DNA of 64,000 nucleotides, taken from contig OW203763.1 of assembly GCA_934045905.1 (NCBI GenBank), positions 48,162,775 through 48,226,774 on the forward strand. The letters are read 5' to 3'. The notes under the pieces are model-generated. The model ran no database searches, was not told the DNA's origin, and saw nothing but the letters and a program-made list of their open reading frames with translations. The position numbers were made by a program, and so were the translations under genes. This document shows positions 43,143 through 55,461 of this stretch, piece after piece; the stretch's first letter is position 1; every line of letters begins with the position of its first letter. Origin of the DNA: Leuctra nigra. Its lineage: Eukaryota > Arthropoda > Insecta > Plecoptera > Leuctridae.

Positions 43143-44176
43143 CCTCTATGATGACAAAAGAAAGATACCTACTTCAACTTGAACTTGAAATTCAGGTAGC
43201 CTATAAATTATTAAATATTTTTTATATTACAATAACTTTTCATAAGAAGTTAAAATTTAATGATCGAACATAATTTATTGAAATGTTATTTATCTGTTTG
43301 TTTTAACTTTAAATAAAGTTAAACTTGAACTTTAACTTGATTTAACTTTAAATTGATTACTAAGATGACTCTATGTCATATGTAAAATAATGGGGTGTAT
43401 TCGATTGTATTGACATATTATTATTATTAAACAAAAAAATTAAATATACATGTTTATAGTATGTATATTTCTACAATGTATTATGTATACACATAGCCTG
43501 AGCAATTTTTAATTCACATCGATTACTTATCAAATCTCAGTGACAATTTATAGGAATACAGTGACCCATTGTGTGATCTGACCGATCTGACCAAAATTCA
43601 GGAATAGCTCATATGCCGCATTCACAACATGACAAACAATGAGGACATTTGTTTGTGACCTCGACCTTCCAAGGTTCTTCTTTGATATTTAGATATTTAG
43701 ATATTTTATTAGGCATCTTACAATTGTTTATGTACACGGTGGTAAGGAATCCTACTACATACTAATGTGCAATACATAATGGCACTTTGTTAATTATATT
43801 ACAGTTGACATAATAATAATTCTTGGTAATGATACATTTCTTAGTGACTAACAATTCCACATCCAAGAATAGAATATGACAGTAATAATAAAAGTATTAA
43901 TATTTCAGTAAAACATTGGACAGAGCAACAATAAACCTATGTGGATATGCCACTATACAACAGTCTAGAATTCAGTTCATGAATACTTTCCATAATCAAG
44001 AGTCAAAGAACAGGAACATACATCTTAATAAGTTATAATAATATAATAATACCTAATAGTCATTTCAGCAAGTTCATAATAGGAGCGGGTCTACGCTACC
44101 CCGAATCACCACGCCCCCTCCATTACGCCTGTGTGTATTTTTATGTAGTAGTTTTCAACTCATACAGGCATCAGCA
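43143..44176. other. No gene seen
   Basis: AT-rich with short TTTAACTTTAAA-type repeats near 43300-43360 and a GATATTTAGATATTT tract at 43684. No supported gene. Confidence 0.4.
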
Positions 44177-44460
44177 GCTTCGTAGCTCAGGCGGTAAGGC
44201 GTTTGGCTGCGGTGCCAGGGGGCGCCGGTTCGAATCCGATCACGGGTACTACTTTTTTATTTTGAAATTTTCACAAGTTTAAATTTTGCCTCACCATAGA
44301 GTTATTTTTTTTAAGCTGCCCAACTTTAATTTTTGCTCGTTGAAATTTGTCTGCCCATAGAGAGTTTTTTTCCTTCATCTGCCCAGTAAACTTGTGCGCG
44401 CGCAATGTGAAAGCAATGATTCGGGGTGGCCTAGACCCGCTCGTTTCATAATAAGGTCAA
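44177..44460 (+). mobile_element. tRNA-derived SINE, plus strand
   Basis: tRNA-like head 44177-44249 with A box TAGCTCAGGCGG and B box GGTTCGAATCC; body shares CATAGAGTTATTTTTTTTAA and TGCCCATAGAGAG wording with the minus-strand copy at 34960. Flows into an (AAT)n tail at 44463-44518. Heads differ between the two copies, suggesting different tRNA sources or strong divergence. Confidence 0.7.
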
Positions 44461-44462
44461 TA

Positions 44463-44518
<56 letters not shown>
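44463..44518. repeat. (AAT)n microsatellite
   Basis: About 18 units. It is the meeting point of the plus-strand SINE tail and the 3' tail of the minus-strand LINE-4. Confidence 0.95.
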
Positions 44519-44519
<1 letters not shown>

Positions 44520-44648
44520 GTCAACAGCAATCATCAGCAATATCATCAAGTAACATTTCTTATACGCAATAAATTTAAATTTAAATTTAACTTTTTACAA
44601 TAATTTTACCATCATTCATACACAGATTCATACACAGATTTTCTACTT

Positions 44649-46235
44649 TCATTCATCAGTCTCTTCAGGAGGGCCGACCAGCATTCTGTGTATGGTGGCT
44701 CGGAATTCCTTGGTGGTCAGCCCTTTCGGGATCCGGCCGCAGTCCAGTTTGTTCCAGTCCCGAGCAGTGCGGGGAATGAAGGAATATTTACCGCAATCTT
44801 TCTTCGTTCCCGGCTCGTGTAGGAGGCCACCTGTACCAGCTCTGCCCTCGTACCGTCGCGGGATGACCTGGCTGTTGATTTCCTGCCATCCCTGTACTCC
44901 CTCTCTTGCTCGGTACAGGTTACACAGGCGAGATTCAGTTCTTCTGAGCTCCAGCGAGTCCCATCCAAGCTCCTTCATCAATACGCTGGGGCTCTCCCAC
45001 ACCTTGCAGATCTCACCTTTCAAGTTCCTTTCTGTCCTCCATTTCCTTGTCCTGCCGGACACTCTCCTGGCTGCTATTCTCTGTGTTTTTTCTAGCGCCC
45101 TCTTCTCACCCTCCTTATGGGGATCCCAGACCGCTCCTCCATATTCCAGCAAGGGCCTGATGAGTGTCTTGTAGGCTTGGTTCTTGGTTTCAGATGATGT
45201 TCCATGCAGGTTCCTCATGACGAAATTTGTGCATTTGATTCCTTTCGCAGAGACTCGACCGACTTGATCTCTCCACTCTAATTTTCTATCCAGCCATACT
45301 CCCAGATATTTATAACCCTCGCTGCATGTAAGGGTATGGTTGCTTATCTCGTAATGAGCTATTCTAACTTCTCGCTTTCTGGAGAAGGTAACAACTTCAC
45401 ATTTATCTAGGTTTAGGCACATTTTATTTGCTGTCATCCAGTGTTGAATGACATGCAAGTCGTCCTGCAGCTGCTTTACACTGTCTTCCCCTTTGATGTT
45501 TGCGTATACCACGCAGTCATCTGCAAAGAGTCGAACTTTCGATTTGATGTTCTTTGTCAGGTCGTTGATATATATCAGGAAGAGTTGCGGCCCGACTACG
45601 CTGCCTTGTGGAACCCCCGAGGTGACGCTCGCACTTTCTGAGAGTTGGTCGGCTATCTTGACCCTTTGAGTTCGTCCCGTGAGAAAATCCTGCACCGTTC
45701 TCACCACCGCTTCGTCCTCAATGAGCGCAGCAAGCTTGGCAACGAGTATTCCATGGTCGACCTTATCGAATGCCTTTCGCATATCAAGAAAAATGGCATC
45801 AACCTCTTCATCAGCTTCAAGGAAGTTGGACAGATCTTGGACTAATCCTGTCAGTTGGGTCTCGCAAGAGTGCCCAGCCCTGAAACCGTGCTGTATGTTG
45901 GTAATTACCTCTTCAGCGTTCAACACTTGCCAAATATACCTCACCAAGAATTTCTCAAAACTTTGCAGACTGCTGAGGTGAGGCTTATCGGTCGATAGTT
46001 GGTGAGCCGACATTTCTCGCCACCCTTGAAAACCGGTATTACGATGGCCTCTTTCCAGAGAGGCAGGGTACCCTTCCGTCTCTCAGTATGCGCTTGAATA
46101 AGTATTCCAGGTAGATGGCAATGTCCAGGACGCAGATTTTCAGCAGTGTGTTCGTTAGTCCGTCGCTTCCAGGCGCTTTACCGTTTTTTAGCTTCTTGAT
46201 AACGTGTAGGATTCCCGTAATTTCGTCACAGACTG
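44649..46235 (-). pseudogene. LINE-4 reverse transcriptase, 5'-truncated
   Basis: Main frame 46013-44649 (454 codons): NIQHGFRAGHSCETQL, DAIFLDMRKAFDKVDHGILV (A), SGVPQGSVVGPQLFLIYIND (B), VRLFADDCVVYA (C, FADD), GYKYLGVWLDRKLEWRDQV, LLEYGGAVWDPH. The preceding piece KKLKNGKAPGSDGLTN is in a frame shifted near 46075, and the part between holds NYRPIS. The endonuclease is absent; the element begins abruptly near 46235 next to an unrelated repeat. 3' tail is the (AAT)n at 44463-44518. Confidence 0.92.
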
Positions 46236-47285
46236 GTATGAAAATATTCAAAAAATCCAAAAATATTGGTCCCAATAAGCATGTAAAGTTTTAAGTTGAT
46301 CGATTGAACCTGAAAATTTATGATTTAATGGTTCCTTGTTAATTTTCAAAAATCACAGGATCTTGTTCAAAAACTATACCTGGGACCACTCATATGATAT
46401 AAGTGTGTTTACACAATATCAGATCGATCGATCTGTTGATTATTAGTGTCATAATTATGTGTTTGAAAGTTTCTGTTCTAACTACCTTGGAACATTGGAA
46501 CTGAGGCGTCAATGTTACCGTGATCCATAGCAACAAGCAAAATGTCCGTAAAATGTCAATAACTTTTGGATTTAAACACAGATTTGTCTGAAAATTGTCA
46601 AAAACACAAATAATGTTGGTCTCAATAACCATGCAAAGTTTTAAGTTGATCGGTCAAACGGTTCTTGTTTAAATGTCAAAAATCACATTAAAGATGGTTT
46701 TAAATTTTAACCAATGGGAGGATTTGGCTGAAGCTTTGTATTAATGACTTGTCAAAATTTCAAATTGATAAAACAAACCAATCGTAAGATAATATTTTTT
46801 AAATTTGAACCAATCACGGGATCCCGTTCAAAAACCTGTGGCAGTTTGGAAAAGTGGCTTAAGTCAATAATTCTACTTTTTAGTACCTACCAACTAACTA
46901 AAGCCGTTTTTCTGTACGTGAATATTACTTATTTCATCAAACATTTAACATAAGCCATAGGAATTTTAGTGTATTTGAGAGACATGAGATAAGCCACTTT
47001 TCCAGATCTATTTGTTTCAAAACTACGATTTTAATGATATTAAATACTCAATAAGCCATTTTTTGGACTTAAGCCATTTTTCCAAACTGCCACAGACGAT
47101 CTCAGGGACCGCATAGAGTACGTTAGTATGTGTACAAAATTTCAGATTGATTGTTTGAGCGGTTTGACCTGGAGTGTGACCACAAAAAAATAAACAAACA
47201 AACAAAAAACAAACAAACACACAGAGAAAGTGCCATAAGAGTAGCGTGGTGACGCTCGCTACGCTCGCTCAATAATGTAAAGATC
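46205..47285. repeat. Dispersed repeat, copy 1
   Basis: Shares with 49885-50632 the strings GACCTGGGACCACTCATATG, TTGGTCTCAATAACCATGCA-type, and CACACAGAGAAAGTGCC. Contains a CAAACAAACAAA tract and ends in ACGCTCGCTACGCTCGCTCA. Non-coding, unclassified. Confidence 0.65.
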
Positions 47286-47349
47286 ACTCCGTAAACAGGA
47301 ATATGTTCTTCTACCATGTGTAGAAACTATACAACTATATTAGACTAAA

Positions 47350-48600
47350 GTTTATGCAATGCCAAATTTATGCAATAATTTTCAAATATTTGTCAAGTTA
47401 TCGTTCAGATCAATGATTGGTAATTGTCAAATATCAATGTACTCGTATAGAATAAAAAATTGCATGCAATACCAAGGCTCGCCTCATTCAATTGAGAATG
47501 TGTTTTTAAAACAATGTTTGACATTGGTTTTGATGATGATGACTTTTCATCCAATTAGACAATCTTAAAAAGATAAATTGGAATATTTTAGCCAAAAGGT
47601 GTGATTTGTATCGATCGCATCAAGACCGGATAAATGTGATCGCAGAGACAAAAGAGTCAAAAGACAGTCTAGTTGCTTATATATAATAGAATATTGTTTT
47701 AACGTCGCACTTTTCAGCAACTAGGTTCATAAAGACGGGTGACTATAAATTGAATACAGGGGAAGAATGGACAGTTGGAGAGAAGGAGGTGATCGTGACC
47801 CTTTTGTGAAACCTTCCCAGCATTTGGCTCTTGACGTTTATCCAATGCCAAGTTTATGCAATAATTTTCAAATATTGTCAGGTTATCGTTCTGTTGCCCC
47901 GGTCTTCGTTACCGGTCTTCGTTACGTAACGTTTTCTTCGTTACCCCGACACAAGAAGTTCCTTCTTACTGGGGTATAAGAAATCACTGTAAACACAAAT
48001 GTATTTATTACTAAATAAAAATACTGAATACTGAATACTGTCAATAATAGAATATGTGCGCAACATCTTGATCAAAATAATTCTTTACAGCGTTTCCCAA
48101 TGCATAGTTCAGCAATCAGCATTCTCAAATATCGATGTACAGAATAAAAAATTCCATGCAATACCAATTGGGTTGGGTAGTATTTGCATATTATACCCTC
48201 CAAGCTTCAGCAACACTTGAGAATGTTTTATACATTTGACTGCACACTGCAGCTATAATTTAAAAAAAAATATTTGACAAAGTTGGTCTTGATGATGCTG
48301 ACTTGTCAACCATTTGGGCAAGTATCTTCAAAAAAATAAACTGCAATAATTTAGCCAAAAGATGTGATTCGTAACGATCGCATCAAGAACCAAAAGAAGA
48401 GAGATGGCAGCTAGCCAAAAGAGTCAAAAGACAGTATGTCGCTCATATAATACACCTAATTGTTTAAACGTTACACTTCTCAGCAACTAGGCTCATAAAG
48501 ACGATAGGTGACTATTAGAGATGATTAAAATACAGGGGAAGAATGGACATCTGAAAGGAAGGAGGTGGTCCTGGCTTTTTTTTAGGACACCCCAGCATTG
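47350..48600. repeat. Diverged direct duplication, period about 760 bp
   Basis: 47350-47850 and 48090-48600 share GCCAAAAG(G/A)TGTGATT, CGATCGCATCAAGA, AGAGTCAAAAGACAGT, TTCAGCAACTAGG, AAGAATGGACA and GGAAGGAGG. The segment between has a CGTTACCCCGACACAAGAAG tract. Confidence 0.7.
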
Positions 48601-48650
48601 GCTCTTTGACTGAGGGAACTACGCAATCATCATGATTCGAAGGACGATTA

Positions 48651-49060
48651 ACATTATTATTATTATTATTATTAAGTCTATATTCTCAACAGAGCCGAGG
48701 CTCCACTAGTGAGAATGTAATATAGAGAAGGGAGGAGAGGAAACCCGGTACCTGCATGTAGCCTACTCCTGACGAAAGATACCAAGGGGACCAACGGCTT
48801 AACGTCCCTTCCGAAGGACGGTGTAACATTCACAGCACAGGCCTCCACACCCCGCGCCGTCGAGAGACTGATAACAGGTGGAGGGAGCTCGTCACACTAA
48901 CCCCCAAACACCCCATTCTCTCTGGCCCAACGGCAGCAACCTGGCAAGGCAGAGTTGAATGGTCACCCATCCAATCGCTGACCGCGCTCAATGTTGCTTA
49001 ACCTCGGTGATCTGACGAGAACCGAGGTATCCAACACACCAGCCGTTGTGCTATATTTCG
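48651..49060. repeat. Unclassified interspersed repeat with (ATT)n start
   Basis: Begins at an (ATT)8 run, continues GAGCCGAGGCTCCACTAGTG, GGCTTAACGTCCCTTCCGAA, GAGGTATCCAACACACCAGC. Less AT-rich than its surroundings and without an open frame; looks like a retroposon 3' end or SINE. Confidence 0.4.
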
Positions 49061-49884
49061 CATTGGAAATATAGGTTTGGGAGTAGGTCTGTCGTGACTC
49101 GTGCGTGAGGGTATACTAAAGGAAGGTACTCATAAAACAAAAACTTGTAAAAAGACTGCGAAACATCTCCACGCCTATAGGTATTGAGATCTATAAATTG
49201 ATGGCTATAAATAAGCTAATGTTTTCTGAACCTTTTCGCAAGCGCTACACAATTATGTTTATGCCTGAATTTGACATAAAAGAAGCCTCCAAATTTCAAC
49301 AATTATCAATCAAATAAATTTTTAGCATATTAAAATGTATATTAAATTTTTAAACAGCTTGGAGCAACGTGTGAGGAAGAGGGCATCACAATTCACAAGA
49401 CAAAAGATAAAATAGCGAAAGAAAGAAAATATATTGTGGTCGATAAAAAATCATTGCTCCAAACCTTATTTTTTATTTTGCTTTTAAATGAATTAAATAA
49501 TGTATGAATAATTCATTCAGTTCTCCTCGTGATTCCGATTAAATATTTGAAAATAATGAAGAAATCTCTCAAGTTTCGTCATTAAAATTTTTCAATAGAT
49601 ACTTTTTTCATTACTATAATTTCAATTTCTTATGATTAAGAAAGTGACAACTGTTAATAGATGATTTTCGAGATTTTTTTTTTAGATGGAATATACTACG
49701 CTATTTGTAAATAAATGCGCTTTGATAACATAACATACTATCAATAATACTAGGAAAACGCTCTGTGTAACGCGTTGATGAGCGAGCACGGACAGGCGCA
49801 ACACCTCGAACCGAAATTATGTCTATCGAAAATATCATTAAAAGCCAATAATTCTTGAATTTCGACAGACTCAAGTATAAAAAT
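49061..49884. other. No gene seen
   Basis: AT-rich. ACAAAAACTTGTAAAAAGACTGC at 49138 resembles one end of the 26241-27055 palindrome, a possible solo end. Confidence 0.4.
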
Positions 49885-50632
49885 CTCAAAATTGTCCTAA
49901 AACATTAGTCCCAATAACCATGCAAAGCTTGAACCTTTTGAACCTTTCTGATTGAACTGTTCCTCGTTAATATACAAAAATCACAGGATCTCTTAAAAAA
50001 AAATAGACCTGGGACCACTCATATGATAAAAGTGTGTGTACTTACACAATATTAGATCGATCTGTTGAATGGTCATATCAGTTTCATACGTTTGAAAGTT
50101 TCTACTCTAACTACCTTGGAACTATAAAGAGTCGAAGTAGCCGTGATCAACATTTTCGAGAAATTTGACAGCCAACACGCAAAATGTCCGTAAAACGTCA
50201 ATAACTTTTGGATTGAAACATAGATTAGTCTGAAAATTGTCAAAAATGCAGATAATGTTAGTCCCAATGACCATGCAAAGTTTTAAGTTGATCAGTCATA
50301 CGGTTCTAGTTTAAATTTCAAAAATAACATAAAAGATTTTTTTAAATTTTAACCAATGAGAGGATTTGGCTGAAACTTTGTAAGATTAGGTACAATGTTG
50401 GTCGCCATGACTTGTCAAAATTTCAAATTGATCGGAACTACCAATCAAAAGATATTTTTTTTTAAATTTGAACCAATCACATGAGCCCGTTCAAAAACGA
50501 TCCCAGGGACCGCATAGATTACGTTAGTATATGTGCAAAATTTCAGATCGATTGGTTGTGCCGTTTGACCTGGGCAGTGAACACAAAAAAAAAAAAAACA
50601 CACACAGAGAAAGTGCCGTAAGAGTACCGTGG
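49885..50632. repeat. Dispersed repeat, copy 2, cut by the gap
   Basis: Parallel to 46205-47285 over its whole length; the match runs into the N gap at GTGCCGTAAGAGTACCGTGG. Confidence 0.65.
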
Positions 50633-50832
50633 NNNNNNNNNNNNNNNNNNNNNNNNNNNNNNNNNNNNNNNNNNNNNNNNNNNNNNNNNNNNNNNNNNNN
50701 NNNNNNNNNNNNNNNNNNNNNNNNNNNNNNNNNNNNNNNNNNNNNNNNNNNNNNNNNNNNNNNNNNNNNNNNNNNNNNNNNNNNNNNNNNNNNNNNNNNN
50801 NNNNNNNNNNNNNNNNNNNNNNNNNNNNNNNN
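50633..50832. other. Assembly gap (200 N)
   Basis: Exactly 200 Ns, so the true length is probably unknown. Confidence 0.99.
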
Positions 50833-51243
50833 GTTCCACCACCGGGCAGATGTCAAACAAGTGAAAGTGTAATGTGCGTACCTTGAGGTACCCAAAACCA
50901 CTTTCAGACCTTCCGCAGCAGTGGGGGGGGGGGAGGGTCCACTACGGCTGGCTCATGGTCTAATTAGCATTGACTCGACTTTGTAGTCGATCGACTATGA
51001 CGTGTCAATGTTATTCTCCCATAAGAGATTTCGATCGACTGTTGACAAAAGTTATAAGATCCCAGTGCTGAATAGGCATGGACATGAAAAGACGGCACAA
51101 AAATAAACGAAAACATAATATTTTTTATTATGTTTAATGTTTGGGTAAAATTAAAGGCAATGGGAATTTTTCTAAAAGATCTTAAAAATCATTACAACGA
51201 AATTGGATTTATGTGTGTAATAATTGCACTGTATTGAACATCT

Positions 51244-53038
51244 GAGTCGTATAGATGCAAAACTCGCCTTGTCCACTTTTCAAAAAAAAATAGTTAGACA
51301 TGGATTATTGTTTACCATTCTGAGAGGCATGTCAGGAGAAAAGTTGACGTCCTTAACTCGTCAACTCCGCATGCTACAGACCTTTAAACAGCCTGTTGAG
51401 ATGCACACCTTGCCTTCTCCAACAATAATTCATACACAGAACTAGCCTCATCCAATATGCCTTTTTACTAGCAAAACTCGCCTTATCCCAACATTAGTCT
51501 AAAGGTTAAAGAAGAGTATAATTTTCAAAATGCGTCTTATCCCGATGATATTTGTATCATGTTTAAATCTGGCGCGTACTGTGTTTGGACAATATCCAAA
51601 GAGTTTGAAAGGCGCAGAAGAGACCACTGACCGCCACAGGCGCGTAGAAAGGAGGGGGGGGGGGGACCCCCCCCCCTCTGATTCAATTCTCCTCCCTATG
51701 TTCTTATACATTTATGTGTCGAGAAAAAAATTTGCTTAAAGAGTGTTAAAATCGCGAAATGCACCAAATTGATGTCCGAAATTCAAAAAAAATCCGGGGC
51801 TGTGTGCCCCGGACCCCCATTTTGCTGGGGGGGCCCTCTCCCCAGACCCCCCCCCCCCCCCATTGTCTTCGTACTTCGTACATTGTACATCATACTTGTG
51901 GGGCATTGTCCTGTTACAATAAAGACTTAATAAAAAAAAGTATAGACACTACGAAGACGTTCCGTCTACGAACGGAGTGTTCGTAGACACTCCTAAGGCA
52001 GAGACAATCATTGTTCTCGTTTTATAACGTACCTATCGTAAAATCATTTGCTCTCATTGTATCCTCAACCATTTATTGTCCATCCCTTGTTCGATGTCGT
52101 TTACAACCTTGTAGCTCTTTAGCTCTCTAAGGGTTGTAAAAATTCGTTCCAAAAAATGGACCTTGAGTGGGTGAAAATGTAGACACATTTGAGGGTCTAT
52201 TGGCTCTGCGGCAGAGCTGATACAGAGAGCTTTCCACAGCTGAGGTTTGTTTTGACATTTTTAGGTTTTTACGATAGGGTCAGGTCCAATGTAAGTGAGA
52301 ACAATGAGTGTATCTAGGTCTGAAACGGACCATAGTATGGCCAGCTCAAGTTATTTCACAATGTTATTTCCCCCCCCCCCTACCCCTTGCAAATTTAGTT
52401 CCTACGCGCCTGGACCGCCATATTACTCCAGCTTACCTTAAGCAAATTTGTGTAGTTGCAGTTAGTGCGAATTAAATGTAGTTTGTTTGTACATTTCTTG
52501 TTATGGATGAAAGTTTTGTTCAAGAATGTGCTGCTGGAAAGGGAAGAAAATACTAAATAGTAAAGAAACTTAAACCTCATTAAACGAGCCAAAGAAGCGA
52601 CAACGAAGATATGCGGATCTAAAGATTAATATGAATTAAATATTTGAAAAAAAACGTTTTTATTTGTAATTATTTAACTCCAAAATGTAAGCCCAATTTA
52701 CACGTGATAATAAAAATGATTTGAGACCCAGTTTTGGTAAGAAAATCACAATTAACTGTATTCCCAAATTTCAAAACTAGGCTAATCCATTGGTATGATT
52801 TTCAAAACCTGTCTGATCCATGAGTAATATTCAAAACTCGTCTTATCCAAAATAATTTTGGCAAAAAATAGGTTAAGCCCATTTTTTTTTTATCTTACTA
52901 TGTGCTATTATAAGTCAAGAGGAAGCATTATTGATGTTAAAGTAAATACTTTTCACCTTACTGATACCTATTTTCGTTTTTCGTCCTTCCTGAAAATTAG
53001 AAAATCAGGATAAGGCGAGTTTTGCATTTATACGACTC
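51244..53038. mobile_element. TIR element with internal CAAAACTCGCCTTATCC repeats
   Basis: Ends GAGTCGTATAGATGCAAAAC and its near-complement at 53019-53038, extending through CTCGCCTT(G/A)TCC. The AAAACTCG(C/T)CTTATCC motif also recurs inside (about 51474, 51527, 52833). Contains the nested hAT element 51637-52412. No coding capacity. Confidence 0.75.
51637..52412. mobile_element. 776-bp hAT-like MITE, nested
   Basis: Ends CAGGCGCGTAGAAAGG and TTCCTACGCGCCTG; perfect 8-bp duplication GACCGCCA (51629-51636, 52413-52420). G/C runs lie just inside both ends. Shares AAAATCCGGGG, GTGCCCCGGACCCCC and TTGCTGGGG with the 39191 MITE. Confidence 0.95.
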
Positions 53039-53297
53039 CTACACATTCTTCAATTATCTCTCGTATAGCTGCTTGTCAAGCTCTACTTCATCAAACACCA
53101 TATTATCGATATAATTTATTTAATGTTTTTCTTCAATCAGTATGTTTTTATTTCATTGTGAAATGTTCAGCTGAATGTTTATCAGTGTTGAAGCAAATGC
53201 CATGCGATCATTATTAATGCAGTCAGGAATGCTACCAAACCACGTAGACTACGTCAAAAATGTAGAAATATGTATAACGAGCGAGAATGACAATATA

Positions 53298-55459
53298 GTC
53301 CAGAGTCTAAGCTGCAAAAAGGGGCCGAACCCACCACAAATTGCAACATAAGGTTTTTTGATGTTAATCGATTCATAAAAATGTCCTCTATAACACTTAG
53401 TTCTCCGAAATTTGATTAGGGTGGGTGGGCCAAAATGCCCAATTTGTCAAAAAGTTTGTTGTCAATATCAAACAATCAAATTATATCAACCTAGTCGAGT
53501 AGCATATCAAATGAAAGCTTATGTTTAGTACAATTAATAATATATATCACCATTATAAAGTTGATACAGAGGTCAAAAGGGGTCAAAAAGTGGTCAAAAT
53601 CTCATTTCTGAAGTGTTCCAGGACAAATGTGATATCTTCATCCCTAATAAAGATAATAACATACTTTTTTACACTAATCGATCTGAAATTAATCTGTTTA
53701 TAACGTACCAAAAGTTCTCCAAAATTCTTAAAACATGAGTAAGCAAATGAATCTGTCAAAAAGTTTCAATAAGCGATTTTTTTTTTGAGTGCAAAGTCTA
53801 AGATTAAACCAATTTCCTAAATCACCACTATTGATAACAAAAGGTTTTTTGATGTGTAACGATACAGAACAATGCCCTCTTAAACATATCAAAAGTTCTA
53901 TAAATTTTGGTCAGGCGGGTTGGGCCAAATTGCAAACTTTTGCAAAAACTCATTGTTGTCATTATCAAATTATCAAATTATATTAACCTAGTCGAGTAGC
54001 ATATCAAATGAAAGCTTATGATTAGTACAACAAATTAAAATAAATATGACCATAAAAAAGGTCGTCCAAAGGTCATGAGAGATAAAAACGTGGTAAAATT
54101 TTACAATATAGGTGTCCAAGGACAATTTGCATTATGTTATCGTTAATAAAAGTAAATAATATACTTTTTGACATCAATCGATTCAAAATTAAGTAGTTTA
54201 TGACATATAAAAAATTCACCAAAATTCGTTAACCGTGGGTCAGCCAATTAATTTTTAATTCAATTTCAAAATTGCGATATTTTGTTGAAGGAAAAATAGA
54301 ACGTATAGTATAAAATAATGGATAATCGTTCTGAATATACATATACGTTGGTTTTTTACATCAAATGTGGTAGTGTTTGTCTTATTATATTATTTTCTTC
54401 ATATTTTTATATAAATATACATATATTAGAACAATTATCCATCATTTTATACTAAACTTTCGATTTTTCCTTCAACAAAATATCCCAAGTTTGAAATTGA
54501 ATTAAAAATTAATTGGCTGACCCACGGTTAACAAATTTTGGTGACTTTTTTTATATGTTATAAACTATTTAATTTTGGATCGATTGGTGTCAAAAAGTAT
54601 ATTATTTACTTTTATTAACGATAAAATAATGCAAATTGTCCTTGGACACCTAATAATGTAAAATTTTACCACTTTTTTTTATCTCTCATGACCTTTGGAT
54701 TACCTTTTTTATGGTCACATTTATTTTAATTTGTTGTACTAATCATAAGCTTTCATTTGATATGCAACTCGACTAGGCTGATATAATTTGATAATTTAAT
54801 AATGACAACAATGAGTTTTTGCAAAATTTTGCAATTGAGCCCAACCCGCCTGACCAAAATTTGGAGAACTTTTGATATGTTTAAGAGGTTCTGTATCGTT
54901 TCACATCAAAAAACCTTTTGTTATCAATAGTGGTGATTTAGGAAATTGGCTTAATCTTAGACTTTGAACTCAAAAATAAGAATAGCCCATTGAAACTATT
55001 TGACAGATTCATTTGCCCACTCATGTTTTAAGAATTTTGGAGAACTTTTGATTTGTTATAAACAGATTAATTTCGGATCGATTAATGAAAAAAATATGTT
55101 ATTATCTTTATTAGGGATGAAGATATCACATTTGTCCTGGAACACTTCAGAAATGAGATTTTGACCACTTTTTGACCTCTTTTGACCTCTGTATTAACTT
55201 TATAATGGCGATATATATTTTTATTAATTGTTCTAAACATAAGCTTTCATTTGAAATGCTACTCGACTAGGTTGATATAATTTGATTGTTTGATATTGAC
55301 AACAATGACTTTTTGACAAATTGGGAATTTTGGCCCACCCACCCTAATCAAATTTCGGAGAACTTTTGATATGTTATAGAGGGCATTTTTATGAATCGAT
55401 TAACATCAAAAAACCTTCTGTTGCAATTACTGATGGGTCAAAGTGCTTAGACTCTGGAC
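53298..55459. mobile_element. 2.16-kb TA-flanked palindrome
   Basis: Ends GTCCAGAGTCTAAGC and GCTTAGACTCTGGAC with TA on both sides. The two arms (about 1.05 kb each, centre about 54380) are inverted copies with small differences. Each arm also contains two diverged tandem subunits of about 480 bp, marked by AAGGTTTTTTGATGT and CCTAGTCGAGTAGCATATCA. Non-coding. Tc1/mariner-type MITE is the best guess. Confidence 0.88.
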
Positions 55460-55461
55460 TA

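Noticed and set aside
44177..44249. Functional tRNA gene
   Set aside because: A and B boxes are present but the 3' side flows into a SINE body shared with another copy, and I cannot draw a convincing full cloverleaf.
47023..47317. Minus-strand frames rich in Cys/Phe/Leu near 47.1 kb
   Set aside because: They translate the CAAACAAACAAA tract of a dispersed repeat.
50524..50901. Open frames of 85-125 codons at the gap
   Set aside because: They consist mostly of N-derived unknown residues.
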